The notes: generated by a model not told the origin, from the letters alone. Shown: positions 1 through 8,421, counted from the stretch's first letter. The stretch is DNA of 56,086 nt from Deltaproteobacteria bacterium (GCA_029933005.1 JAOZOY010000004.1:1-56086), one strand, 5' to 3'. Made by a program: numbers and translations.

Positions 1-54
1 CCATCAGCCATCAGCCATCAGCCATCAGCCATCAGCCATCAGCCATCAGCCATC
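1..54. repeat. CCATCAG heptamer tandem array
   Basis: About seven and a half direct copies of the 7-mer CCATCAG run from the window edge into the stop codon of the neighbouring minus-strand dihydrouridine synthase gene. The array is probably longer to the left. The unit is too short and has no spacers, so it is not CRISPR. A diverged relative (ATCAGCCATCATCC) sits at the end of asnS near 1260-1274. Such heptamers are prone to replication slippage. Confidence 0.95.
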
Positions 55-1012
55 ACCTGATCCATTCCTCCTCTGAAAAAATTTGCTTCACGATTTCATT
101 ATATTTTTGCAGGGATTTGGTTTTTTGAATTTTTTTCAAAATTTTTCTGCTGTTTGTAAAGGATTGTGAGAGATAGAACCATAATCCTTTCATTCTTCCA
201 AGAATATGGCTTGGCCCGAACAGGATTTTTTGATACCGGCTAAAAATGTCATCGTGAAAAAGCCGGATAAGTTCCCGTTTGTCTCTCTGCAGGGGAATTT
301 TTTTGATCCGGGCCGGTAGAAACGGGTCAGCCAGGGCCGCTCTGCCGATCATCCAGCCTTCCACTTTTTTGAAACGATCCTTAAGTTGCAGAAAAACACC
401 TTCATCCGTGATGTCTCCGTTATAAATTACCGGATGACGGGATTGTTCAAGGCATTGGCCAAATGTTTTAAGATCCACCTTCCCTTTATACATCTGTTTG
501 CCTGTTCGGGGATGAATGATGAGTTCAGTCAGGGGGAAATTATTGAAGATGGGCAATAGTTGCAGAATTTCGTCCGCCTGAAAGCGGCCCAGTCTGGTCT
601 TGATGGATAAGTCTACAGGCAGTTTTTTGATTTTTTCCAGAAATGAGGCAATTCGATTCGGATACGGCAGCAGTCCCGAGCCTCTTTTTTTGTTGGCCAC
701 CATGGGATATGGACAGCCCAGATTCCAGTTGATCTGTTTGTGCCCCTGGTCAATTAAAGCTTGAGCCAGGGTGATAAAGTGATCGGGATCTTTGCTCAGG
801 ATCTGGGGGATAATTGGCAGCGCCCTGTTTTTCTCCGTTTCAAGATCCCGCAGATGACCGGGCTTGATGCGGTTGCCTTGCTGGGTGGAGACAAAGGGTG
901 CCATGGCCAGATCAAATCCGCTGAAATAACGGACGAAGGTGTTTCGGTAAAGAGCATCGGTTATGCCGCGGATCGGCGCCAGGTACAATGTTACATTGTG
1001 GTCTTGATTCAT
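53..1012 (-). CDS. tRNA-dihydrouridine synthase (DusC-like)
   Basis: This flavoenzyme of the Dus family reduces uridine to 5,6-dihydrouridine in tRNA in the cytoplasm, using FMN and NADPH. The 319-residue product starts with the family's FMN-binding signature LAPIRGITD (residues 11-19). It carries the active-site motif NLGCPYP with catalytic Cys100, then SIKTRLG near 135-141, IIHPRTG, and the C-terminal phosphate-binding stretch MIGRAALADP. The length and the position of the cysteine resemble DusC (U16-specific in E. coli) more than DusA or DusB, but subclass is inference. The stop codon abuts the CCATCAG tandem array. The next gene, asnS, lies 254 bp away on the same strand with a C-rich hairpin repeat between, so they are probably separate units. 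Confidence 0.95.
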   Translation of the reverse strand: MNQDHNVTLYLAPIRGITDALYRNTFVRYFSGFDLAMAPFVSTQQGNRIKPGHLRDLETEKNRALPIIPQILSKDPDHFITLAQALIDQGHKQINWNLGCPYPMVANKKRGSGLLPYPNRIASFLEKIKKLPVDLSIKTRLGRFQADEILQLLPIFNNFPLTELIIHPRTGKQMYKGKVDLKTFGQCLEQSRHPVIYNGDITDEGVFLQLKDRFKKVEGWMIGRAALADPFLPARIKKIPLQRDKRELIRLFHDDIFSRYQKILFGPSHILGRMKGLWFYLSQSFTNSRKILKKIQKTKSLQKYNEIVKQIFSEEEWIR

Positions 1013-1266
1013 TGCTGCTCACCTGCCACTCGTGCCATTAATCTAAAAAAATCTCTGGAAAAGTCCCCCTTTGAGAAAAGAGGATTTAGGGGGATTTTTC
1101 AGCCCGGACACAAATCCTCCCCACAGCCCCCCTTTGAAAAAGGGGAGCGCGGTTTAGAGTTTAAGTTAATAACATTGGTGAACAATCTATGGTTCCCAAA
1201 GTAGAATTACAAATATTGTCAAAAAACGATAGCGCTTGGCTTACAATCTGATTTTTTTATCAGCCA
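1013..1266. repeat. C-rich hairpin repeat spacer
   Basis: The 254-bp spacer between the dus gene and asnS contains two hairpins, each with a C-run facing a G-run. One lies at about 1065-1100 (TCCCCCT/AGGGGGA followed by T residues) and one at 1127-1145. They are followed by TTTAAGTTAATAACATTGG. Related hairpin-plus-flank copies occur at 5966-6030 and 34081-34138, so this is an interspersed repeat that may also stop transcription. No gene is evident here. Confidence 0.7.
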
Positions 1267-2646
1267 TCATCCACCCCCCGGTGTTCGCGGAAAGGGGATG
1301 ACATCTCGGATGTTGGCCATGCCGGTAATAAACTGGATCATCCGTTCAAAGCCCAGGCCAAAACCGGAATGAGGGGTGGTGCCGTAACGGCGCAGATCAA
1401 GATACCACTCGTAATCGTCAGGGTTGACACCGGTTTCCTGCATGCGGCTTTTTAGAATATCCAGACGTTCCTCCCGCTGACTTCCGCCGATAATTTCACC
1501 GATACCGGGCATGAGAATATCCATGGCCGCCACGGTTTTTTCATCATCATTCACCCGCATGTAAAAAGGTTTGATGGTTTTCGGATAATTATTCACAATG
1601 ACCGGCCGTTTGTATATTTTTTCGGTGAGATATCGTTCATGCTCGGACTGCAGATCAACACCCCATGTCACCGGGTAAGTAAATTGTTGATCCGACTGGC
1701 AAAGTTGATCCACTGCCTCTGTATAGTCGATTCTGGTAAAATTGTTTTCAAGAACTGAGTTCAGTCTGTCATAGAGGTTTTTGTCGATAAAGCGGGCAAA
1801 AAGATCAAGATCTTCTCGACAGTTCGTCAATCCATGGGAGATCAGATGCTTAATTAACTCTTCAGCCAAGTCCATGTCATCGTTCAGGTCAAAAAAAGCC
1901 ATTTCCGGTTCCAGCATCCAGAATTCGGCCAGATGACGACTGGTATGAGAATTTTCGGCCCGGAATGTGGGGCCAAAGGTGTAGACCCGGCCAAGGGCCA
2001 GAGCATAGGCCTCTGCTTCAAGCTGGCCGCTGACTGTCAGTGAGGCGGGGCAGCCGAAAAAATCCCGGTTGAAATCAATCTTGCCGTTCTGTCGGGGTAG
2101 TTTGTCAAGATTCAGTGAGGTAACACTGAACATCTCACCAGCCCCCTCACAGTCACTGGTGGTAATCACCGGCGTGTGGATTTGGAAGAAATCACGTTCC
2201 TGGAAAAAACAGTAGACCGCATGGGACAGGCTGCTGCGAATCCTTGCCATGGCGCCAAGGCTGTTGGTGCGGGGACGAAGATGATTGATTTCACGCAAGA
2301 ATTCAAATGAATGTCTTTTCTTTTGTAATGGATAGGTTTCTGCTGCGGCCGTACCGTAAATCTCTATTTCATCGGCAACCAGTTCCATCTCCTGTTCTTT
2401 TGCAGGCGAGTGGACAAGCTTGCCCAGCACCCGCAAGGAACTGCCTGTGGTCAGTGCGCGGATTTCATCATAATTTTGAAGTTTTTCTTCGGCAATAATC
2501 TGCAGACCGGTAAGACAGGAACCGTCGTTGATATCAAGAAATGACATTCGGGCCGAATCCCGTTTTGTCCTGAGCCAGCCCCGAACTTCAATTATTTGCT
2601 TAACGGGCTTATTGTCCAAGATGTGAACAATGAGTTGATATTTCAT
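1267..2646 (-). CDS. asnS: asparaginyl-tRNA synthetase
   Basis: Class IIb aminoacyl-tRNA synthetase that charges tRNA-Asn with asparagine using ATP. The 459-residue product has an N-terminal OB-fold anticodon-binding domain (residues about 18-110, IEVRGWLRTKRDSARMSF). The class II catalytic domain follows, with motif 2 in TFGPTFRAENSHTSRH and EFWMLEPEMAF, a sequence typical of AsnRS rather than AspRS, and motif 3 in GFGLGFERMIQFITG. Length is close to the usual ~465 residues. The extreme C-terminus ends RTPGGG, where relatives usually have a few more residues; the stop lies beside a CCATCAG-like microrepeat, suggesting slight trimming of the tail. It is transcribed away from the isochorismatase-fold gene. 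A housekeeping gene with no sign of damage. Confidence 0.97.
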   Translation of the reverse strand: MKYQLIVHILDNKPVKQIIEVRGWLRTKRDSARMSFLDINDGSCLTGLQIIAEEKLQNYDEIRALTTGSSLRVLGKLVHSPAKEQEMELVADEIEIYGTAAAETYPLQKKRHSFEFLREINHLRPRTNSLGAMARIRSSLSHAVYCFFQERDFFQIHTPVITTSDCEGAGEMFSVTSLNLDKLPRQNGKIDFNRDFFGCPASLTVSGQLEAEAYALALGRVYTFGPTFRAENSHTSRHLAEFWMLEPEMAFFDLNDDMDLAEELIKHLISHGLTNCREDLDLFARFIDKNLYDRLNSVLENNFTRIDYTEAVDQLCQSDQQFTYPVTWGVDLQSEHERYLTEKIYKRPVIVNNYPKTIKPFYMRVNDDEKTVAAMDILMPGIGEIIGGSQREERLDILKSRMQETGVNPDDYEWYLDLRRYGTTPHSGFGLGFERMIQFITGMANIRDVIPFPRTPGGG

Positions 2647-2800
2647 TTTTTTGTTGTGATTTTGTAATAATAGATTTTTGATTAAAGATCGGCAAAAGGC
2701 CCTTTGCTCCTTCAGCCTTCAGTTTTTTACCTTAAGCATACTGGAAATTAGCCATGAACTCGATAAAATTGCACGAAAAAAATAAGGAGGATTATTGAAA

Positions 2801-3358
2801 ATGAATCAAAATGACATGTTGAAACCGGAGCATTGCGGTCTGCTGATTGTTGATATCCAGGATCGGATGATGCGGGTGATCAGCGGCCGGGATGAGGTGG
2901 TTAGGAATACAGTGCTGATGATGAAAACTGCTCATGTGCTGAAAATTCCCGTGGTGGCAACCACACAGTATGTCAAAAGGATAGGCGAATTATTGCCGGG
3001 AATTACCGCCGAGCTTGGTGATGCAATCCCACTTGATAAACTTGAATTCGGTTGTTTTGAAAATGAGGTTGTGTTGGCGGAACTGAAATCATACAAAGAT
3101 GTTGATACCTGGGTTTGCTGCGGCGTAGAAACCCATATCTGCATGTATCAGACAGTGCTGGGGGGCATCCGCGAGGGCTACCGGATGTGGATTCCGGCAG
3201 ACGCAGTATCTTCCCGCACAGAAAAAAATTATTACACCGGCCTGGATCGAATCAGGCAGATTGGCGGCGTGGTCGCAAACACGGAATTAATCATTTACGA
3301 GTTGCTCCATAAGGCCGGCACGCCTGAATTTAAGAGTCTTCTGCCTTTTTTGAAGTAG
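2801..3358 (+). CDS. isochorismatase-family cysteine hydrolase
   Basis: Cytoplasmic alpha/beta hydrolase of the isochorismatase/nicotinamidase superfamily. The catalytic triad is visible: Asp18 in LLIVDIQDR, Lys80 in PLDKLEFGCF and nucleophile Cys114 in GVETHICMYQTVLGG; the cis-peptide region precedes the cysteine as expected. The 185-residue length is normal for single-domain members (YcaC/hydrolase type). I chose ATG 2801 because the ribosome-binding site AAGGAGG at 2784-2790 is 10 nt upstream; a TTG two codons earlier (2795) is possible but only 4 nt from it. The gene is alone, with asnS divergent on the left and repeats on the right, so the substrate cannot be inferred from context. Confidence 0.9.
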   Translation: MNQNDMLKPEHCGLLIVDIQDRMMRVISGRDEVVRNTVLMMKTAHVLKIPVVATTQYVKRIGELLPGITAELGDAIPLDKLEFGCFENEVVLAELKSYKDVDTWVCCGVETHICMYQTVLGGIREGYRMWIPADAVSSRTEKNYYTGLDRIRQIGGVVANTELIIYELLHKAGTPEFKSLLPFLK

Positions 3359-3444
3359 AAAGTTTCCATACGCGCTGAATTCAGATCTATATAACTCAAT
3401 TTTCCGACTTGGCATAAACCGTTGTTGTTTCGCGATTATTATAG

Positions 3445-3574
3445 CGCAGGTTGGGTTGATGTTATTTCATGCTGCCAAGTTTGTTGGGTTTGAGATGCTG
3501 GGAAATCAGTAAATAGCCTGTATTTACTCAAACCCAACAATTCCGGCGGGTATTAAAATTTAACCCAACCTACG
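3445..3574. repeat. MITE-like inverted repeat A (130 bp)
   Basis: Two nested inverted repeats define the element. The outer arms CGCAGGTTGGGTT (3445-3457) and AACCCAACCTACG (3562-3574) match at 12 of 13 positions. The inner arms TTGTTGGGTTTGAG (3481-3494) and CTCAAACCCAACAA (3527-3540) are a perfect 14-bp pair. No coding capacity. It resembles the widespread 'AACCCAACCTACG' intergenic repeats of proteobacteria. Confidence 0.8.
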
Positions 3575-3716
3575 AAAAAACATCATTAAATCCATACAAT
3601 ACATTAACCTGGAAAGTTGAGTATATAAATTTAATCATTCGGTTAGCCTGAATGCCCGCATTTGTTGGAAATCGATCCATAATTTGGACAGCGTGCTACG
3701 TCATTCCGGCATGTTG

Positions 3717-3938
3717 TTAGTCCTGCCCTTTACCCATAAGTCATAATACAGGAGTCATCGCCGCTATTGTCATCTCCGAGTGCTTTTATCAGGGATCCAT
3801 TAGGGTTAAAATCTTCTGGATCCCCGATAACTACATTCGGGGATGAGGTACCAAGAGGACCAATTTATGCAAAATAACGTATAAACAGGCATTAATGTTT
3901 CCTTGTGTACTTAAATTTGTGGGTAAAGGGCAGTGTTA
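3717..3938. repeat. MITE-like inverted repeat B (~220 bp)
   Basis: Perfect 14-bp terminal inverted repeats CTGCCCTTTACCCA (3723-3736) and TGGGTAAAGGGCAG (3920-3933) bound a 211-bp segment. Weaker matching extends outward (GTTA...TAAC). The interior has no open frame worth calling. The structure suggests a small non-autonomous element mobilised in trans. Confidence 0.75.
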
Positions 3939-4102
3939 ACCGGAATCCAGAGGAATTATCCATACGTTGACGAGGTCTGAAATTTGAAGCTGAGCGAATG
4001 TTTGCCCTTCCTTTAATAAATATTGAAGAAAATTTGAAATCTACCGATCTGTTGTCTTAGAGAATATTTTTACAATTTGATCAAAAAGGCAGGTTTTGAA
4101 AT

Positions 4103-4927
4103 ATGGCTGATATTCCCACATGCTTTGATTCCCCCCGTATCGTTCCTGAACCCCAGCAAGTCTCGCCTGACAGGAAGAGTCATGAGTTTCATGGCGGACA
4201 CAAGGTGTATTATGATGATGTCTTCGAGCGGATGAGGATGCCACGCGCTCCTTATTGGTCTGTTGCCTGGTCTGATCTGATGATGACCATGTTTATTCTT
4301 TTTGTCGTCCTGTTTGTCTATCAGTCATCTCATCCTGAGTTTTTCAATCAAGAGAAAAAGATTTATGTGACCGGGACTGAATTGGAAGTCGCTCAGTCGG
4401 CCGGTTTTCCTGGGCCGGTCGAGGATTTATCCGGCAGGGCGGTGCCCAATATTGCCAAATTTTATGATTTAAGCAGGCAAATTCTGAAAGAGGAAGAGCT
4501 TGAGAATTTTGCCTCGGTGGATCTTGTTCCTGATCAAACCGTGAAAATTGTCCTCACCGGTGATCTGCTTTTTGATACGGGTCGGGCGGAATTAAAGCCT
4601 GCGGCCAGGAAATCTTTACAAAAGATGATCCCCTTGCTGGATCAGGCTGATTATTTGATTAATGTTGCCGGTCACACAGACAATCTGCCGATTCAGACGG
4701 CTGAGTTTTCCTCTAATTGGGAACTGTCATTGATGCGGGCCAATCAGGTGGCCCATTTTCTTATGAATGAAAGCGGTTTGCCCCAGGATCGTTTTTCAGT
4801 CAGCGGTCATTCCTCCTTTAAGCCGGTACGTTCCAATGAGACAGCTGTAAACCGCGCTGCCAACCGCAGGGTTGAGATTATTATCAGTAGAGCAGGCCAG
4901 AAGGTGGCCGGGAGGTTGATCAGATGA
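4103..4927 (+). CDS. MotB-like stator subunit with OmpA peptidoglycan-binding domain
   Basis: The 274-residue protein has a ~50-residue cytoplasmic N-terminus, one membrane segment (about residues 53-73), a short linker and an OmpA/MotB C-terminal domain (about 148-265) with GHTDNLPI and NRAANRRVEI, which binds peptidoglycan. Asp58 in WSDLMMTMF sits where the proton-carrying aspartate of MotB lies at the start of the helix, so this looks like the ion-channel and cell-wall-anchoring half of a rotary stator. The cytoplasmic tail is longer than in typical MotB and rich in Pro, His and charged residues. The stop overlaps the start of the MotA-like gene by 4 bp (ATGA), so the two are translationally coupled, in the reverse of the usual motA-motB order. 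No flagellar genes are nearby. Confidence 0.88.
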   Translation: MADIPTCFDSPRIVPEPQQVSPDRKSHEFHGGHKVYYDDVFERMRMPRAPYWSVAWSDLMMTMFILFVVLFVYQSSHPEFFNQEKKIYVTGTELEVAQSAGFPGPVEDLSGRAVPNIAKFYDLSRQILKEEELENFASVDLVPDQTVKIVLTGDLLFDTGRAELKPAARKSLQKMIPLLDQADYLINVAGHTDNLPIQTAEFSSNWELSLMRANQVAHFLMNESGLPQDRFSVSGHSSFKPVRSNETAVNRAANRRVEIIISRAGQKVAGRLIR

Positions 4928-5853
4928 AATTGATGCGTGATTCTTATCAAATGCTTAATGAGAGAAACATGATCGGCTTTATTTGTGCTGTTTCTTTTTT
5001 TATGCTTGGTTTTGCAATTCATGGCAATTTGGGGCTTTATTTTAATCTGTCCGGCCTGCTGATCGTCTTGGGTGGCAGCTTTGGCGCCACTTTGCTGACC
5101 TACCGGCTGGATCGGCTGCGCATTGTTTATACCGTTTTGATTGCGTCTTATCGCCGGCAACCAAAACAGCCCGAGGAGATTGTCGAAATTCTTGTAGATT
5201 TATCAGTCAAATCAAAGTATCAGGGCCTTCTTTCTCTGCAGCAGGATGAAGAGGAAACCTCTTTTCTTTTTCTTCGCCGTTCCCTTGGCCTGCTGGTTGA
5301 TGGTTACCAGGGAGAATCGATTCGCGATATTTTGAACACGGAGATGTATTTTTTTAAAATGCGTCGTGAAGACTGTGAACGAGTGCTGCGCACTATGGCA
5401 GAGTTCTTTCCGGCCTTCGGTCTTGTGGGCAGCGTGGTCGGGTTGATCAGCATGCTGACGGGGATAGGAGGTGACAGCTCTTCTCTTTTAATGACGGTTC
5501 CCGTCGCTTTGACCTCGACATTGTATGGCGTCGTTTTTGCAAATTTCTTCTTTATTCCCTTTGCTGGAAATTTGCGCGAAAAGACTGACCAGGAGCTTTT
5601 GCTCCAAAAAATCATTATGGAAGGCGTTATTGCCATTGAACGGGAAATGGATCCTAGAAAGCTTGAGCAGAAACTTAAGTCTTTCCTGACCCCTTCTTCC
5701 CGCCAGGTGAAACTGGTTTCTCTTGAAAAGATTCAGGAACGTTTTCATATCCAGCCGCAAAATGTTTTGAGGCAAAAAACTGAAAGAGAAGAAATCGTGG
5801 ACCAGAAAAAAAAGAATTTGAGAAAAGAATTCACAAATATGGTGAATGTGTAA
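4924..5853 (+). CDS. MotA/TolQ/ExbB-type proton channel (MotA-like)
   Basis: Inner-membrane partner of the preceding MotB-like protein. The 309 residues show four membrane segments in the MotA pattern: two near the N-terminus (about 15-33 and 38-60), a cytoplasmic domain with many charged residues, and two more at about 159-177 (FGLVGSVVGLISMLTGIG) and 188-210 (VPVALTSTLYGVVFANFFF), followed by a charged tail of about 90 residues. The conserved proline before TM4 and the GxVGTxxGMI-like GSVVGLISML agree with the MotA/ExbB fold. Length and the large loop between TM2 and TM3 favour MotA over ExbB/TolQ. The start ATG overlaps the upstream stop. A C-rich hairpin follows at 5969-5985. With no flagellar genes here it could power gliding or another envelope machine. 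Confidence 0.88.
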   Translation: MKLMRDSYQMLNERNMIGFICAVSFFMLGFAIHGNLGLYFNLSGLLIVLGGSFGATLLTYRLDRLRIVYTVLIASYRRQPKQPEEIVEILVDLSVKSKYQGLLSLQQDEEETSFLFLRRSLGLLVDGYQGESIRDILNTEMYFFKMRREDCERVLRTMAEFFPAFGLVGSVVGLISMLTGIGGDSSSLLMTVPVALTSTLYGVVFANFFFIPFAGNLREKTDQELLLQKIIMEGVIAIEREMDPRKLEQKLKSFLTPSSRQVKLVSLEKIQERFHIQPQNVLRQKTEREEIVDQKKKNLRKEFTNMVNV

Positions 5854-5965
5854 TAAAATATTTTTGGTAGTTTGGCCAATTTGATGATTTGCCTGAATAG
5901 TTGTTATTTTTGTTGAATGTGAATTTTCTTTCGTAACTTATTAATAAATGTTGGCATATCGACAA

Positions 5966-6030
5966 CCTCCCCTTTGATAAAGGGGGGACTTTTTCGGAGA
6001 AGTCCTCAAGTTAATGACATTGGGTTGTCA
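5966..6030 (+). terminator. C-rich hairpin repeat, probable terminator of the stator operon
   Basis: Stem CCCCTTT (5969-5975) and AAAGGGG (5979-5985) with a short loop, followed a few bases later by a T-run. The 3' flank GGAGAAGTCCTCAAGTTAAT and following bases are nearly the same as those after the hairpin at 34081, so this belongs to an interspersed repeat family as well as being placed to end the motB-motA transcript. Confidence 0.55.
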
Positions 6031-6086
6031 CCACTTATTGATAAATTACGTTTTTTTGCGGTTAGGCAAAACATGAGGAAAAAAAT

Positions 6087-6488
6087 ATGAGCGGGATTGA
6101 GTGGATAGAGCAAAACGAAACGGAAGACACGGCTTATCTTCGGCATTTTTTTCGTCTTCCTGTTGATGAGTCGACAAAGATCAAAGTCAGTATCGACGGC
6201 CGGGAGTACCCGGTTGTCAATCTTGCCTATTCCGGCGTGGGGATCAGACTCCTGCAACGTGATGTTTTCACTGTTGATGATTTTCTCAGTCAGATCGAAC
6301 TCGAAATTGAGGACAAATGTCTATCTTCACGGGGCAGAGTTATTCATGTCTCCCTGGATGATGCCGAAAGCTGGCTGTGCGGTGTTGAGTTCGTTGAACT
6401 TGATAAAGAAGGCCAGGCGATTTTAAGAGATTATGTTGATCATTGTCGCGAAGCTTTATTTGCCGGTCGGGATTCTAAGATCCAATAG
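6087..6488 (+). CDS. PilZ-domain cyclic di-GMP-binding protein
   Basis: A 133-residue single-domain PilZ protein. The cyclic di-GMP signature is visible as RHFFR (R19-R23, the RxxxR motif) and, after a short spacer, NLAYSG (residues 45-50). That matches the second motif D/N-x-S-x-x-G except for Ala in place of Ser47. The remainder (beta-barrel strands, WLCGVEFVEL) fits the fold. It lies 233 bp downstream of the stator pair with a hairpin between, and has its own GAGG ribosome site (6074-6077). Context suggests a YcgR-like brake or a regulator of the stator or of the nearby pili; this link is inference. No second domain is present. Confidence 0.87.
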   Translation: MSGIEWIEQNETEDTAYLRHFFRLPVDESTKIKVSIDGREYPVVNLAYSGVGIRLLQRDVFTVDDFLSQIELEIEDKCLSSRGRVIHVSLDDAESWLCGVEFVELDKEGQAILRDYVDHCREALFAGRDSKIQ

Positions 6489-7043
6489 TCGGTACGTTGA
6501 TGTTCAGATATCGTGATTAAATGAAGTTTGAAATTTTGGGAAGTTCATCTTTATTTTTTTACTTTCAGCGCCACCACTAGAAAAAGATAAATTTTTTTTA
6601 TAATACGAATTCTACCTGTTATCCTGCCCCGTTTTTGTCTTTTTTCAGACAAGAAAATTCGGTTACTCCTATATTTGCTTATCCATGCTATTATTCTCTT
6701 TGTTTTCTTGGTTAGATTAATTTTTCTTTTTATTTCCTGGAGATATGCAGTTCGGGCCAGCTCTTCGTGAACGGCATGTTTTCTTAATTTTCAGTGCAGT
6801 CATCTTCTTTGTTTCAAATCTTTCTAAATCGATTTTAGTATAAAAAAATTATAGATCAGAATAGAGGTATTTGTTTTGTCTTTTATGGCTATGTTGTCCT
6901 TAACTAGGTAGTATTACAGTTTATTGTGAAGCGGCTGCTCGCCTTTGTCGAGTAATTTGTTTTCGTTTTTTTGTGACACTGTCTTGTTAAATAATTTTAT
7001 AGCAATGGTGGGGCAGGGGGGTAGGCAAATTAAAAATAGAATT

Positions 7044-7426
7044 AATATTACAGCGACATTTTTCGGGAGCATTACGCGTATGTTCCAGAAATATATGTTG
7101 CGGTAAAAGATGCTTTTTTAAACCCCAATCGTGTCACCGTTAACATGAAATATTTGTTAAATTCCATAACAAGATACATTAAATTCGTGGTTAATCTGGC
7201 TACAAAGCACTGATTTTCAGGGCTGGGATACGCGCGTAGTGCTCCCCATTTTTCCGTCATTCCCGAAAATCCTTATTCGAAGATAAGCTTTGACTTCGAT
7301 CCAGGATTTTCGGAGTAATACAAAGGCAACATCACTGGATCGGAGTCTACCCTTACCTCCGGCTAAAAACATGCCGGAATGACGGTTTAGCTGGTGTGTT
7401 TGTAGAAAATGTCGCTGTAGTATTAA
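7044..7426. repeat. MITE-like element C (~383 bp) with nested inverted repeat
   Basis: Terminal inverted repeats AATATTACAGCGACATTTTT (7044-7063) and AAAATGTCGCTGTAGTATT (7407-7425) match at 18 of 19 positions. Inside lies a second pair, CCGTCATTCC (7254-7263) and GGAATGACGG (7376-7385), and a third, CCGAAAATCC (7263-7272) and GGATTTTCGG (7304-7313). The interior also carries GGAGTCTACCCTTACCT (7342-7358), the core of another repeat family. The arrangement suggests insertion of one small element into another. Confidence 0.75.
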
Positions 7427-7493
7427 GGAATAAGGAGATAAAAAAATAATATTTCATCTCTTCCCTCTGATTTGATATGATATTTTGTAAGAG

Positions 7494-7690
7494 TTCACCA
7501 GCACTCTTGGAGTCTTCGCTTACCTCTTCGCCCGTTTAGGAGTCTACGCTTACCTGGCCTCCTCACATAGAGGAGCTATAGTTCGAAGCTCCAAATGAAG
7601 GAATTTAAGGCATTGGTAAACTTTTACAGCCCTGAGTTGACCAATGTTTATAGCCCCCGGTGAACTGATTACGATATTTTTAGTCTTTAG
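7494..7690 (+). repeat. GGAGTCTACGCTTACCT interspersed repeat, copy 1
   Basis: Contains two copies of the core, GGAGTCTTCGCTTACCT (7509-7525) and GGAGTCTACGCTTACCT (7539-7555), then GTTCGAAGCTCCAAATGAA, GGTAAACTTTTACAG and GGTGAACTGATTACG. The same blocks recur at 24230-24300, 25970-26092, 28985-29130, 32545-32680, 38310-38470 and 38681-38696. Confidence 0.75.
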
Positions 7691-7845
7691 GGTCTATTTA
7701 CTTCGTTGTTTTTAATTGTTCAAAAATGGCATAGTCTCTTTTGGGGAGGTTTACTGTAAGATTCAATAATTACGGTTCATAACATACAAATATTTAACTT
7801 AGTTGTGGCGCAAAATGTGCATTAGCTCCAGGTGAAAGAAAAAAT

Positions 7846-8421
7846 ATGCGACAGATAAATAAAAAAAATAACGCTAAGGCTAAAATGTTTGCTCAGGGAA
7901 AAGCTGGATTTTCCCTGGTTGAATTGATGGTTGTAATTGGCATTTTGGCCATTGTAGCGGCTATCGCGACACCAAATTTTATTTCTTGGAAGCCCAGATA
8001 TCATCTCAAGTCTGCTGCGAGAGATTTATTTTCCAATCTGCAGAGAGCACGATTGCAGGCTGTAAAGGAAAATATCCCTATTAGTGTGATGGTTGATAAT
8101 AGCGTAACTCCGGGATTTTATTATTTCGATATCGATGGGAATGGCGCCTACACTGCCGGGGAATTTCGGGTTATGTTCGCAAGCTATGGAAGTGGAGTTG
8201 ATTTTGGCACAGGCAATGCCACTAATAATTGGAATAATGCAAGTTGTACCCAGGCAACTGGTATAACATTTTCAAATCAAGGTACAGCTAACAACGGTAG
8301 TATTTATCTTGAAAATAAAAATAACGATATTTGTTATGCGGTGACTGTTCAAACATCTGGATCAGTCAAGTTGCGACAGTTTTCAGGAATAATCCCGTTT
8401 AGCGTAAATAACTGGAAGTGA
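7846..8421 (+). CDS. fimT: FimT/FimU-type minor pilin (GspH family)
   Basis: First gene of the minor-pilin operon. The 191-residue product has a 21-residue positively charged leader ending Gly21, then FSLVELMVVIGILAIVAAIATPNF with Glu at +5 of the mature protein, the prepilin peptidase signature and the hydrophobic N-terminal helix. The segment LKSAARDLFSNLQRARLQAVKEN is characteristic of FimT/FimU/GspH. The C-terminal globular part (DIDGNGAYTAGEF, paired cysteines) is variable. It would sit in the priming tip complex of a type IVa pilus with PilV, PilW, PilX and PilY1. Its TGA overlaps the start of pilW. A shorter start at the internal Met14 is possible. Confidence 0.88.
   Translation: MRQINKKNNAKAKMFAQGKAGFSLVELMVVIGILAIVAAIATPNFISWKPRYHLKSAARDLFSNLQRARLQAVKENIPISVMVDNSVTPGFYYFDIDGNGAYTAGEFRVMFASYGSGVDFGTGNATNNWNNASCTQATGITFSNQGTANNGSIYLENKNNDICYAVTVQTSGSVKLRQFSGIIPFSVNNWK

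Larger units (their letters stand above)
3359..4102. other. 744-bp non-coding spacer with two inverted-repeat elements
   Basis: I see no credible gene here. The spacer holds two separate MITE-like inverted-repeat elements (listed individually at 3445-3574 and 3717-3938). It also holds scattered sequences of the CATTCCGGCATG and GGATCCCCGATAA type, which are common bacterial intergenic repeats. The stator operon that follows must take its promoter from the last ~160 bp. Confidence 0.7.
6489..7845. other. 1.36-kb non-coding, repeat-filled spacer
   Basis: No convincing gene on either strand. The left half (6489-7040) is AT-rich and I recognise nothing in it. The right half contains a nested inverted-repeat element (7044-7426), a copy of the GGAGTCTACGCTTACCT repeat family (7494-7690) and the leader of the minor-pilin operon. 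A TGGCA motif at 7727 resembles a sigma-54 -24 box but lacks a convincing -12 GC. Confidence 0.65.

Noticed and set aside
1-54. Possible CRISPR array
   Set aside because: Seven-base direct repeats without spacers; a microsatellite.
761-1204. 147-codon plus-strand frame
   Set aside because: Antisense to the dus gene and runs through the C-rich hairpin repeat.
7072-7260. 62-codon minus-strand frame
   Set aside because: Lies inside the nested inverted-repeat element and matches nothing.
7727-7742. Second sigma-54-like site before the minor-pilin operon
   Set aside because: Has TGGCA for the -24 box but TT instead of GC at -12.
6489-7845. Cyclic di-GMP riboswitch in front of pilin genes
   Set aside because: Looked for GEMM-type conserved blocks here and before pilA and mshA; none seen.
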